Shown piece by piece: positions 1-8,859 of a stretch of 64,000 bases of DNA. The notes under the pieces were generated by a model. It had not been told where the DNA came from and did not search any database. It saw only the letters and a program-made list of their open reading frames with translations. The stretch is from positions 70,244,136-70,308,135 of the forward strand of contig CM064867.1 of NCBI GenBank assembly GCA_032719365.1, in the 5' to 3' direction. Origin of the DNA: Prinsepia uniflora. Taxonomy: Eukaryota > Streptophyta > Magnoliopsida > Rosales > Rosaceae. Position numbers and translations under genes: made by a program. How positions within the stretch are numbered: the first letter of the stretch is position 1; each line of letters starts with the position of its first letter.

Positions 1-1071
1 TTTTTTTTTTCTTCTCACAAAGGAGGTTATCTTCCTATTTCTCACACAAGGAGAAACTCTCTTCTCACTCTCACTTTTGGTGGATAACTTGTTGTATGAA
101 TGATGATTGAGAATGCTCACTCCCTCTCCTTTATATAAGGATGGATGGAACGAAGCCATCACTGCATACTCATGCATAAGAGTTAGCTCAAATTAATCTT
201 ATGGTAACTCCTATGAGCATAGTAATCTCCAACAATAAGTGTCATTTCTTGTTTTCAAGCACATGAATGAACCTATCAAAAATCACATTCATGCACAAAC
301 CATCACATGTGCATTGTGATATCAAAAGTCTTCATTTAGGGAACTCTAAATATCATATTAATTCTTCTTCACTTAATGAAGGGATTAACCCATCAAATTT
401 CCCTCCACTTAATGGAAGGATTAACCCATAAAGGATTACAATGCAAATTTGAAATCTAGTTGCAATCGAAGTATGAAACAGGTTTAAACTTACAAGTACT
501 AAACTCCATGTTGGAGAACCATTTATTAACTCCTGCAAGTGTGCAACTGTTAAAAGTACCATTAATAGCACAGCTAATTACACAGAAGAATGCCAAGTTC
601 ACAATGATAAAATTAGCAACACAAGAAATAAATGCAAAAAAAGGGAAATCACCAAGATTACAGTAGAAAGATATACATGAAACAATTAGCAGAAGCATAA
701 GCAGTAAAAAATGCAATCAACAAAACAATTAAGCTACCAGAAGCACAGATCATAGATATACAGAAGCACATAAATACAGCTAACATAACAGCACAATTAA
801 ATCAACAGAGACATGCATACTTAAAGTAAAGGAGACAACTAACATAACAACACAATTAAATCACAGAAATACAACTAACATAACAACACACTTAATACAG
901 ATTGAAATGGAAAGGCCAATGTGAAAACAACATTCAGAAATTTTATTAACCTAAAACCACTCCAAATCAATTGAGAAATTGATAAAAATCGTATACGAAG
1001 TTCAAATCTTTCCAATATGTTAGACATAGATAATATAAAACAAGAAAAACATAGATTTGAGTATTCTACAT
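1..1071. other. AT-rich intergenic DNA, no gene recognised
   Basis: No coding segment with recognisable protein similarity is seen. A segment near 890-1060 resembles 4466-4600 on the other side of the LTR element at 1072-3984. The shared words include caatctttccaatatgt and tgagaaat, with many differences, so it is probably an older dispersed or duplicated repeat. A possible TATA-like word, tttatataagg, lies near 131-141, but nothing downstream supports a promoter. Confidence 0.5.
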
Positions 1072-1555
1072 TGTGGAACCCAAAATCACTGGAAGAATGT
1101 GAAGCTGCCACGTGACTCATAATTCCCAAAATGACTAAATTGCCCCCGAAAATAATACTTAAAGCCCAAGCATCGAACATGCCCCAAGCCCACAACACTT
1201 ACATAGCCTTAACATTGGGCCCAAACGAGAATGACACGTGGAAACCTCTCCACCCTCGATCTGTGTAACACATGTCGGCATGCAAATTGAACAGCATTTG
1301 TCCCACATCGAAACTATGGAAATTGAACATCCCACTCACTCCTATATAAGGGGAACACATTTCCCAATAAAGGTAATTCTGTTCAACGCTACTTAAGCTC
1401 TTGAGATTTCTTTTTCAAAGCTGACTTAAGCATTGGAGCGTTCTTGGTCAAACAGCCCCCGGGTCTCGATCATTGAACGAACAATAGTTTATTGTTTGCT
1501 TATTTGCAGGGATCATTGAGTTTTTTGAGTTTAAAGGACTAATTCTGCTTCAACA
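1072..1555 (+). repeat. 5' LTR of the 1072-3984 element
   Basis: This 484-bp repeat matches 3491-3984 closely by eye over its whole length and has TG...CA ends. It contains cctatataagg near 1341, a TATA box in the expected U3 position. It lacks about 10 bp that the right copy carries before gggtctcgatc. Confidence 0.88.
1341..1350 (+). promoter_or_regulatory. LTR TATA box
   Basis: The word cctatataag occurs here and again at about 3760-3769 in the right LTR. It sits about 215 bp before the LTR end. Calling it the LTR promoter is an inference from motif and position. Confidence 0.5.
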
Positions 1556-1966
1556 ATTGGTGTTTTCATTGAGAGCTTGAAGATATTCAAGAAGAATCTC
1601 TCACCATCGTTCATCGTTCATCTTACTTCGTTCATCGTTCATAACGTTGTTCGAAGATTTTGAACGTGTTCATCATTCGACAACAACTTTCCATTCAAGA
1701 TTCTCTGGACGAGCATTGCTAGGGTTCGATGATTCATTTGTTCAGCCGGAGAAGATGTTTCACCCTCAATTTCTCAGATAAGGAATGAAGCTCGCATAGA
1801 GACTTCGGAGGAGCGCCCAATCCGTCCCCAACGTGTATCCATATAAGTGCCCATGGAGACGCAAGGAAGGATGCCAACCTTCAGCTTCAGAGCGTTTCCA
1901 TCTCCAACAAACCAAGTGCCTACGCTAGGGGAAGAAAATTCAACCTTGTAGCAAACAAGCGAACCG

Positions 1967-2245
1967 ATGGTGGGAGGAGCATCAAGGCAGAGTCAGCCCA
2001 CTGCGAACATGGATCTGCGGGACTTCCTAGATGGGCGCCATGACATCACGGGAAGGAGCCACCACCAACCTTCTCAGGAAAATCTAGCTCAACAGGTGGA
2101 AAGGTTGAGTAGCCAAGTTCAACTTCAGTCGGAGCTTTTGCAGTGACTTCTGGCGGAAAGAACAACTCAAGGACTAGAGAGACATTCCACCTCACGTGGA
2201 AGACCAGAGAATGTTCCAAAATGTGCGGGGAAGGATGCGGTCTGA
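1967..2245 (+). pseudogene. Gag N-terminal remnant of the 1072-3984 element
   Basis: Reading from ATG at 1967, the frame gives a Gln- and Leu-rich segment with heptad-like spacing (LAQQVERLSSQVQLQSELLQ), interrupted by TGA at 2144 and closed by TGA at 2243. The 2144 stop lies between LLQ and LLAERT, where an Arg CGA codon would be a natural ancestor. A second frame from about 2255 continues with RDTSLSDSDEE and SVHERLRSK, a style of sequence common in the N-terminal half of plant Ty3/gypsy Gag. No capsid core or zinc knuckle follows; the minisatellite takes over at about 2461. It is not expected to make a working capsid. Confidence 0.5.
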
Positions 2246-2460
2246 TGCCAAACAATGTCTCGGGACACCTCGCTAAGTGACTCCGACGAAGAAAGTCACA
2301 CCCGCAAGGAAAAGAGCCCACAACGCCCAAGGCCATCAGTACATGAGCGACTTAGAAGTAAGGTCGGGGCAACTTCACAGGTGGAGAGCTCACATGGGAG
2401 TATGGAGCAACATCAGACTCCACATAAAACCCCAAGAAGATCTACTCACGGCAGTCGTCC

Positions 2461-3232
2461 AAGCCTTTGCCATATGAAGCAACCAAAACTTCGCCATGCG
2501 AAGCGACCAACCCTTCACCCTGCGAAATACCTAAGTCTTCACCTTGTGATGCACCAAAGTCTTTTCTCCTGAGAAGCATCCAAGCCTTCGCCCTGCGAAG
2601 CACCGAAGTCTTCACCGTGTGAAGCACCTAAGCCTTCGTCTTGCGAAGCATCCAAACCTTCGCCCTGCGAAGAACCTCAGCCTTCACCTTGTGAAGCACC
2701 TAAGCCTTTACCTTGCAAAGCATCCAAAGCCTTCGCCTTGCGAAGCATCCAAAGCCTTCGCCATGCGAAGCACCTAAGCCTTCACCTTCTGAAGCACCAA
2801 AGCCTTCGCCCTACGAAGCATCAAAGCCTTCACCCCTGCTAAGCGCCAAAGTCTTCACCCCCGTGAAGCACCCAAAGCCTTCGCTCCTGCGAACCATCCA
2901 AAGCCTTTACTCCTGCGAAGCATCGCTCCCGCGAAGCACCAAAGCCTTCGACATGCGAAGCACCTAAACCTTCACCTTGTGAAGCACCAAAGCCTTCGCC
3001 CCTGCGAAGCATCCAAAGCCTTCGCCTTCTACAAAGTATCTAAAACTTTACCATACGAAGCATCAAGGTCTTCACTCCAGGAAACACCACATATATTTCC
3101 TTCTGGAAACAATCAAAGCCTTTCTCTAGAAAGCCTGCGAAGCCTTGCTCTCAGAAGCGCATCAAGCCCTTCCACCTGGAAACACTTCAAGCCTTCCTCT
3201 AGGAAGCAATCCAAGTCTTCATCCTAGAAGCA
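2461..3232 (+). repeat. 24-bp minisatellite of hairpin-forming units
   Basis: The array has about 31 units by length, most of them 24-25 bp, typified by aagccttcgccttgcgaagc. In one frame a unit reads as the octapeptide KPSPCEAP, so parts translate as a Pro/Ser/Lys-rich repeat (for example 2713-2967), but indels break the frame repeatedly. Each unit is a small inverted repeat of the form ttcgc-N-gcgaa. Variant units often change both arms together (ttcac with gtgaa, ttctc with gagaa, ttcc with ggaa). The array lies inside a retrotransposon and is not a CRISPR. Confidence 0.9.
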
Positions 3233-3490
3233 GTCTAGACCCAATCCGAGAATCGCCCTAGGCGAATTGGAGTCGAGAAGCTCTTAGCGGATGCTCATGG
3301 CTGCAATGGGGGCATGTGACAAACCTACAAGTTCGAAGGCTAATTCAAATAAATAAAAAGTTTGTAGGAGAGCTTCACACAAGAATGATACAAGAGAAGA
3401 CGGAGTCCTACTGCAAACAAGATTTTCCAGGACTATCAAAAACCTACTTCTCTTAGGATTTCCTGAATTCCTAAGCGAAGTGAGGGCATT

Positions 3491-3984
3491 TGTGGAACCC
3501 AAAATCACTGGAAGAATGTGAAGCTGCCACGTGACCCATAATTCCCAAAATGACCAAATTGCCCCCAACAATAATACTTAAAGCCCAAGCATCGAACATG
3601 GCCCAAGCCCACAACGCTTACATAACCCTAACATTGGGCCCAAACGGGAATGACACGTGGAAGCCTCTCCACCCTCGATCTGTGTAACACGTGTCAGCAT
3701 GCAAATTGAGCAGCATTTGTCCCACATCGAAACTATGGAAATTGAACATCCCACTCATCCCTATATAAGTGGAACACATTTCTCAATAAAGGTAATTCTG
3801 TTCAACGCTACTTAAGCTCTTGAGATTTCTCTTTCGAAGTTGACTTAAGCATTGGAGCGTTCGTGGTCGAACACCCCCTGGGTCCCCCTTGGGTCTCGAT
3901 CATTGAACGAACGATACTTACTATTTGCTTGTTTGCAGGGATCCTTGAGTCTTTTGAGTTTAAAGGATGAATTCTGCTTCAACA
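3491..3984 (+). repeat. 3' LTR of the 1072-3984 element
   Basis: Direct repeat of the left LTR. It differs by scattered substitutions and by a roughly 10-bp local duplication of the ccccctgggtc type near 3880-3893. The bases just before it (gcgaagtgaggg near 3475-3487) are purine-rich and may be the polypurine tract. Confidence 0.88.
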
Positions 3985-4265
3985 TACAGCTTTACATAGA
4001 AGAATTTCACATAGAGTGATTAACACATAGCTGCTAAATTAGCACAACCACAAATTTTATCACCGACGTTTTGCATTCAAAGATGTTGGGAAGCTAAAGA
4101 GTAATCGAGCTGCCACCCATAGAGATTTGTGGTACACTTTTAAATAATGTAGCCTAATTCCTCGGTAATTTAAAGTCCCTCATCCAAACCTATAGTTAAA
4201 GATCAAAATAATACTGGGCAGAATGATTGGACTAACAGAAGCACATAACATAAAAAATAACAGGA
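3985..4265. other. AT-rich DNA between LTR element and SINE
   Basis: I see no gene here. The last nine bases (ataacagga, 4257-4265) are the left copy of the SINE target-site duplication. Confidence 0.5.
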
Positions 4266-4384
4266 GTCAAGTGGGTATAGTTCAGTTGGCTCTAGTGTTG
4301 GCTTATAGACATTTGGTCTTAATTTTGAACCCCGATGACATCTTGTATGGATAATTTCCAACAATTCCCCCTCCCCTTCAATCA

Positions 4385-4415
<31 letters not shown>

Positions 4416-4416
4416 T
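4266..4416 (+). mobile_element. tRNA-derived SINE with target-site duplication
   Basis: The body starts with a tRNA-like stretch. The box A-like gggtatagttcagttgg lies at 4272-4288 and the box B-like ggtcttaattttgaacccc at about 4315-4333. It then runs through a unique part (ending ccctccccttcaatc) into A10 and a (TA)n tail. Exact 9-bp copies of ataacagga lie at 4257-4265 and 4417-4425, as expected for target-primed insertion. It encodes no protein and depends on LINE machinery. It is not a functional tRNA gene because the cloverleaf is incomplete. The family name is not assigned. Confidence 0.8.
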
Positions 4417-4419
4417 ATA
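4393..4419. repeat. (TA)n microsatellite at the SINE tail
   Basis: About 13 alternating TA units directly follow the A-run of the SINE, most likely an expanded 3' tail. Confidence 0.9.
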
Positions 4420-4426
4420 ACAGGAA

Positions 4427-4816
4427 GAAACATAAAAATGCCATTAACAACAGCCCTTGTAATTACAATTGAAATATAAACACCAACTGGGAAACAACAT
4501 CTTGAAAATTTATATCCCTAAAACGACTACCAATAACTTGAGAAATCGAGGAGTCGTACGTAAAGTTCCAATCTTTCCAATATGTAAGACTCTGATAGAA
4601 CAGGCAACACATAACATTTAGGCTACATTTGGTACGCCATATAATGGACTAGATAGAATAATATAGTACGAACTCAGTGTTTGATACCACTCATATTAAT
4701 TAGTCACTGTATAAATTAATACAGTTGAGTGCTATTATACGGCCCAGACACGCTAAAATAATACTCTCGAAATTATCCGCATTAAATAGTTGGATGACTA
4801 GTAATCTTGAAAAAAT

Positions 4817-4817
<1 letters not shown>
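4427..4817. other. AT-rich DNA, no gene recognised
   Basis: The part at 4466-4600 resembles 890-1060. A segment from about 4620 (ggctacatttggtacgcc) has the flavour of hAT-type MITE ends, but I found no matching inverted end or duplication. Confidence 0.4.

Positions 4818-4863
<46 letters not shown>
4818..4863. repeat. (TAA)n microsatellite
   Basis: About 15 uninterrupted trinucleotide units, followed by imperfect aat/aaat repeats up to the start of the LTR at 4934. Confidence 0.95.
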
Positions 4864-4865
<2 letters not shown>

Positions 4866-5645
4866 TAAAATAGTAATAATAATAAAATAATAAAAATAAA
4901 AATAATTAATTCTAAATCAATAAATAGTAATAATGTAACGTCCCAGAAATCCAAATTATGTAAAAATTATAAAATAATATGTAAATGACGTTTTTACCCC
5001 TGAAAAGGGAGTGGCTAAAGTTGACTTTTTATGTGAGATACTTTTTCATACTTTTGTGAGGACCATTGCGTAGATCTCGAGACCCTGAGTCCGTAGACAG
5101 GCGGCATGTCGAAAACGGAGCTCGGATGTGAAAGTTACGGATCTACGAAGTCCAGGGCAAAATGGTAATTTGCCGAGCGAAAGGAAAAACGTTCTTTTAA
5201 CAAACGAACGGTGGATGCTAACTCATGTTACCAGACAGTGATACCTGTCACTTTGTCTTCTTCCTTACCCCAGATAACATGGAAACATAATGATGATTAG
5301 GGACATTAATCCCTTAATTAGGGATTGTCATCATCTTTTGTCCATTCAACAACCTGATAAACAATTGATTCTGCTTCAATTGTGTGAATGAGAGATTGAG
5401 GAGACTGAGTTGAGAGAAAAGAACACGAGGGACTGAGAGGTAACTGATATTACAGAATTCGAAAATTTAGAAAATTAAGGTGAGAATTCGAATTCGAAAT
5501 TGTGAGCGTTGAGCGTTGAGGATCACAATTGAGGCTTGATTAAGCTTCCTGAGAGCATTTCGAACCAATCCACAACAAAAATGAAGGGAATTGGTGTTGT
5601 ATTGAGCAAGAGCAGAAGCTCCACTCCTTTTCCAAAATCAAGCTT

Positions 5646-6185
5646 TGTAACGACCCGTCCCGGGAATTAGGGTTAAGACCGTGTTTAAAATGAGATTAGT
5701 GAGCTTAATTGGTGGTTAGTCAGTTACGATAGGTCCGGTAGCGTAGAATGACGATTTTCCCCTAGGTTGGGCAAAATGTTGACTTTGAGTTCGGGCGGTC
5801 AAATGGACTTTGACCGATGACCGTGACGTAGTTTGGGACGTCACGAATCGGTAGACAGGTGGCATGCCCGATTCCGACATCCGAGGAGGAAGTTATGATG
5901 TTCGGAAGGTTGAGGGCATTTTCGTAATTTGGTTAAAATAGGGGGAAAAGTTGACTTTTCGTACGATCAGGTTTTGACACGTTGACCTAGGACCGTTAGG
6001 TAGATCTCGTCGTCCTGAGTTCGATGACAGGCGGCACGTATTCATCGGAGTTCTTTTGTACTTTGTGCTGGTGCAATCCCATGATGGGTAACCTACTGGA
6101 AGTTGCACGTGAGCTCCCGAAAACAAAACCATGAGGGCTGGGCCCAAAGCGGACAATATTATGTTAGATGGGCCGGGTCGTGACA
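5646..6185 (+). repeat. 5' LTR of element A (540 bp)
   Basis: It matches the 3' LTR at 7966-8582 but lacks about 77 bp after cggagtt (near 6052), a segment present in the right copy at about 8372-8448. The rest is almost identical by eye, so the deletion arose during or after insertion. Confidence 0.9.
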
Positions 6186-6188
6186 GAA

Positions 6189-6200
6189 TGGTATCAGAGC
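6189..6200 (+). other. Primer-binding site, initiator Met-tRNA
   Basis: TGGTATCAGAGC lies three bases after the end of the left LTR. It is the standard complement of the plant initiator Met-tRNA 3' end, used to prime minus-strand synthesis. Confidence 0.92.
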
Positions 6201-6293
6201 CAGGTTTGTCGAGTCTGTTGGGTTTGTGTCTGTTGTGAGGTTGTGTTCAGGTTGTCTGATTGTTTCTATGCCTCTTTCAGCGTGCGGTTGACG

Positions 6294-7341
6294 ATGCCTC
6301 CGAGACGTAGACCCTCTCCACGACCTGAAGATGAAGCGGCGAGAGGAACAAAGAGTGCTACGATTGAGCGAGCCCAGCGGCTCGGGGCTACGACTTTTAG
6401 TGGTGGGGCAGATCCTGAGGAAGCGCAGAGGTGGATCACGAGACTTGAGCGGATCTTTGCAGTGATACATTGCCCACCGGAGGATCGAGTGTTACTGGCT
6501 ACTTTTTTATTGGACGGTGCGGCGTACGAGTGGTGGTATACCCTCGAGTTGTCTGGTTGGGATGCCCATACAGTGACCTGGGAGATGTTTCGGGAGAGGT
6601 TCTTAGATCAGTATTACCCTCGTTCTTTCCGAGATGCCAAGGAGGCTGAGTTTCTGCAACTTCAACAGGGGAGTCTGAGTGTGTATGAGTACGAACAGAA
6701 GTTCCAGATGTTGTCTTGGTTTGCTCCTGCGTTTGTGGCTACTGAATCCGAGAAGTGCCGTAGGTTTGAGTTGGGCCTGCGAGGTGAGATTTGAGCCATA
6801 GTGACGGCTGGATCGTTTGCTACTCTCCGAGAGTTGTCGGACGCTGTGGTGCGAGTTGAGGCTAGCTTGCCAGTACGACGCCCGGAGCCACCTTTTTCTG
6901 GAGCTTCGAGTCTGAGGACACCGAAGAGATGTAACTTCAGTGGAGCATCGTCGTCGAGCGATGATCGTTTTGGTAGACCTAGTAGTTTCCAGAGTTCAGG
7001 ATTCCGTGGTTACCGAGCACAGCCGACTCCGCAAGCTAGTGCAACGTCTGTTGCGTCGACAGGGAGACCGAGTCCTTCTGGTCGGGATGTTTGGGGAGCG
7101 AGGTCATTTCCGACGTGAGTGTCTGTTACCACAGGAGGGTGGTGTAGGCCGAGAAGCGGCGGAGCCCGGACAGAGTACAGCGTCAGGGACTTCGGGAACT
7201 AGAGGAGGTGGTGGTGCCACTAGTGGTGTGGGGGGACGTGGTAGATCTTCAGGATCTCAGGCCCGAGTGTTTTCGATGACTCAGCATGAGGTTCAGTCGG
7301 CACCAGGTGCGGGGACATGTACTTTTACTATCCAAAGTTAG
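6294..7341 (+). pseudogene. Gag polyprotein of element A, broken
   Basis: From ATG at 6294 (MPPRRRPSPRPEDE) the frame shows the Retrotrans_gag capsid core: ERAQRLGATTFSG, PEEAQRWITRLERIF, the tryptophan pair in AAYEWWYTLE, TWEMFRERFLDQYYP and AKEAEFLQLQQGSLSVYEYE. A TGA stop at 6792-6794 interrupts after RGEI, where related Gags usually have Arg, so CGA to TGA is likely. The frame then continues (FATLRELSDAVVRVEASLP) to a frameshift near 7080-7110. After that, GHFRREC remains of a CCHC zinc knuckle whose first cysteines are gone. A Ser/Gly-rich tail ends at 7341. Gag would package the RNA; this copy should not make a full-length product. Confidence 0.9.
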
Positions 7342-7965
7342 TGTTGTTTGGTTTCGGAGTAGAGTCTAGGACTTTCCTTAGGTGACCTGGAGTGACGAGG
7401 TTACAGCTTACGGTGAGTTCCGTTGAAGGATGACGGAAGAGACGGGAAATGAGTGACTATAACTGATCGATATGAGGTTATTGAAGGTGAGAACCCACAA
7501 TCTAGAGTTTACCTTTAGAACTTTGTAGATTTATTCCGACAAGTGGTCGAAGTAGCAGCCGAGGGACGTGTTAGTGAAGAAGTGAGCCGGTAGGTAGGAT
7601 TTCCTATTTGGACTAGATTGTTCTGGGTTAGGATTTGAGTTGGTTCCGGGAAGTGTCGGTGGTAGTGCGTGAGGATGTACTCTATGAATACTCTTGGGTA
7701 CTTTATATGAGGTATTTTAAAATACCTTTGTTTTCTGTTCATAGAGTTTCCCCTTGCGTACACCATGAGATTCTAGTTGTACTGAGAGAGGGTTAGAAGT
7801 GGTGAACTGGTAGTTGGGGATGGAGTGAAATACCTAAGGTGGAGATGATAGACAGGAAACCCAGGAGTGGTTGTTGAGTTAGTGTTGATCACCAGGTAGG
7901 AGACCCTAGGTATCGAGAACTAGTTGTGGAATTTCGGGGACAAAATTCTTTTTAGGAGGGTAGGT
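7342..7965 (+). other. Non-coding rest of element A interior
   Basis: No pol-like motif was found in any frame. The stretch ends with the polypurine tract before the right LTR. It may be residue of a large pol deletion, but no junction can be shown without an autonomous relative. Confidence 0.5.
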
Positions 7966-8582
7966 TGTAACGACACGTCCCGGGAATTAGGGTTAAGACC
8001 GTGTTTAAAATGAGATTAGTGAGCTTAATTGGTGGTTAGTCAGTTACGATAGGTCCGGTAGCGTAGAATGACGATTTTGCCCCTAGGTTGGGCAAAATGT
8101 TGACTTTGAGTTCGGGCGGTCAAATGGACTTTGACCGATGACCGTGACGTAGTTCGGGACATCATGAATCCGTAGACAGGTGGCACGCCCGTTTCCGACA
8201 TCCGAGGAGGAAGTTATGATGTTCGGAAGGTTGAGGGAATTTTCGTAATTTGGTTAAAATAGGGGGAAAAGTTGACTTTTTGTACGATCGGGTTTTGACA
8301 CTTTGACCTAGGACCGTTAGGTAGATCTCGTCGTCTTGAGTTCGATGATAGGCGGCACGTATTCATCGGAGTTAGGATGTGTGCGTTACGGGTCTAGAAA
8401 GGTAGTGGCAAAATGGTAATTTTGACTTAAAAGGAAGGGCAGTTTGGTCTTTTGTACTTTGGGCTGGTGCAATCCCATGATGGGTGACCTACTGGGAAGT
8501 TGCACGTGAGCTCCCGAAAATAAAACCGTGACGGCTGGGCCCAAAGCGGACAATATTGTGTTAGATGGGCCGGCTCGTGACA
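7966..8582 (+). repeat. 3' LTR of element A (617 bp)
   Basis: This is the longer LTR copy, with the U3 features common to the superfamily here: tgacgtagttcggga followed by tagacaggtggcacg, and a second module ending ggcggcacg near 8356. It ends ggctcgtgaca and is followed directly by AGCTT. Confidence 0.92.
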
Positions 8583-8859
8583 AGCTTGGGTTCGAATAGC
8601 TGGAGGTAAGAACTTATGCAATTATTTTGTAAAAATGTTCATTTCACTCTCACGATGCTCTCTGTATAAATTAATTTGGAAAACAGGGACGAATTGAGTG
8701 AGCCCAAAAAGGAAACCCGTTCGAAGGTCGATCGTGGGATGTGAGGATTAAGGTTATGATATAAGAAATTAAGTTAACAGAACTTAAATTGTAATAGATT
8801 AGAAGGGATCAGACGAAAGTATGGAAGGAATTGAGGTCGAATTGAGGGAGAACAAGTCG

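Larger units (their letters stand above)
1072..3984 (+). mobile_element. Non-autonomous LTR retrotransposon, gag remnant plus minisatellite
   Basis: Two direct LTRs (1072-1555 and 3491-3984), both starting TGTGGAACCC and ending TTCAACA, bracket about 1.9 kb. The flanking 5-mers are TACAT (1067-1071) and TACAG (3985-3989), four of five matching, which fits a target-site duplication. The sequence after the left LTR begins attggtgttttcattgagag, the usual place of the primer site, but I cannot name the tRNA. There is no protease, reverse transcriptase, RNase H or integrase. The interior holds a broken Gag start (1967-2245) and a long 24-bp tandem array. It would need trans-acting enzymes from another element. 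Confidence 0.85.
5646..8582 (+). mobile_element. Element A: gag-only Ty3/gypsy retrotransposon
   Basis: LTRs at 5646-6185 and 7966-8582 begin TGTAACGA and end CGTGACA. The exact 5-bp duplication AGCTT flanks the element (5641-5645, 8583-8587). An initiator-Met-tRNA primer site TGGTATCAGAGC (6189-6200) follows the left LTR, and ttttaggagggtaggt (7950-7965) precedes the right one as the polypurine tract. The 1.8-kb interior encodes only a damaged Gag. No protease, reverse transcriptase, RNase H or integrase is found. The Gag style and the motif ggggacaaaattctttt before the right LTR resemble Tekay/Del-type chromoviruses, an inference. It inserted into the older LTR at 4934. Confidence 0.9.

Noticed and set aside
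2461..3232. CRISPR-like array of 24-bp palindromic repeats
   Set aside because: The repeats are contiguous without unique spacers and lie between two LTRs of a plant retroelement.
4266..4340. A tRNA gene
   Set aside because: Box A- and B-like motifs are present but the cloverleaf is incomplete. An A-tail and target duplication show a SINE.
4700..4954. 84-residue minus-strand frame rich in Tyr
   Set aside because: It is the translation of the (TAA)n microsatellite.
6186..7965. A reverse transcriptase or integrase in element A
   Set aside because: No pol motif was found in any frame; only Gag is present.
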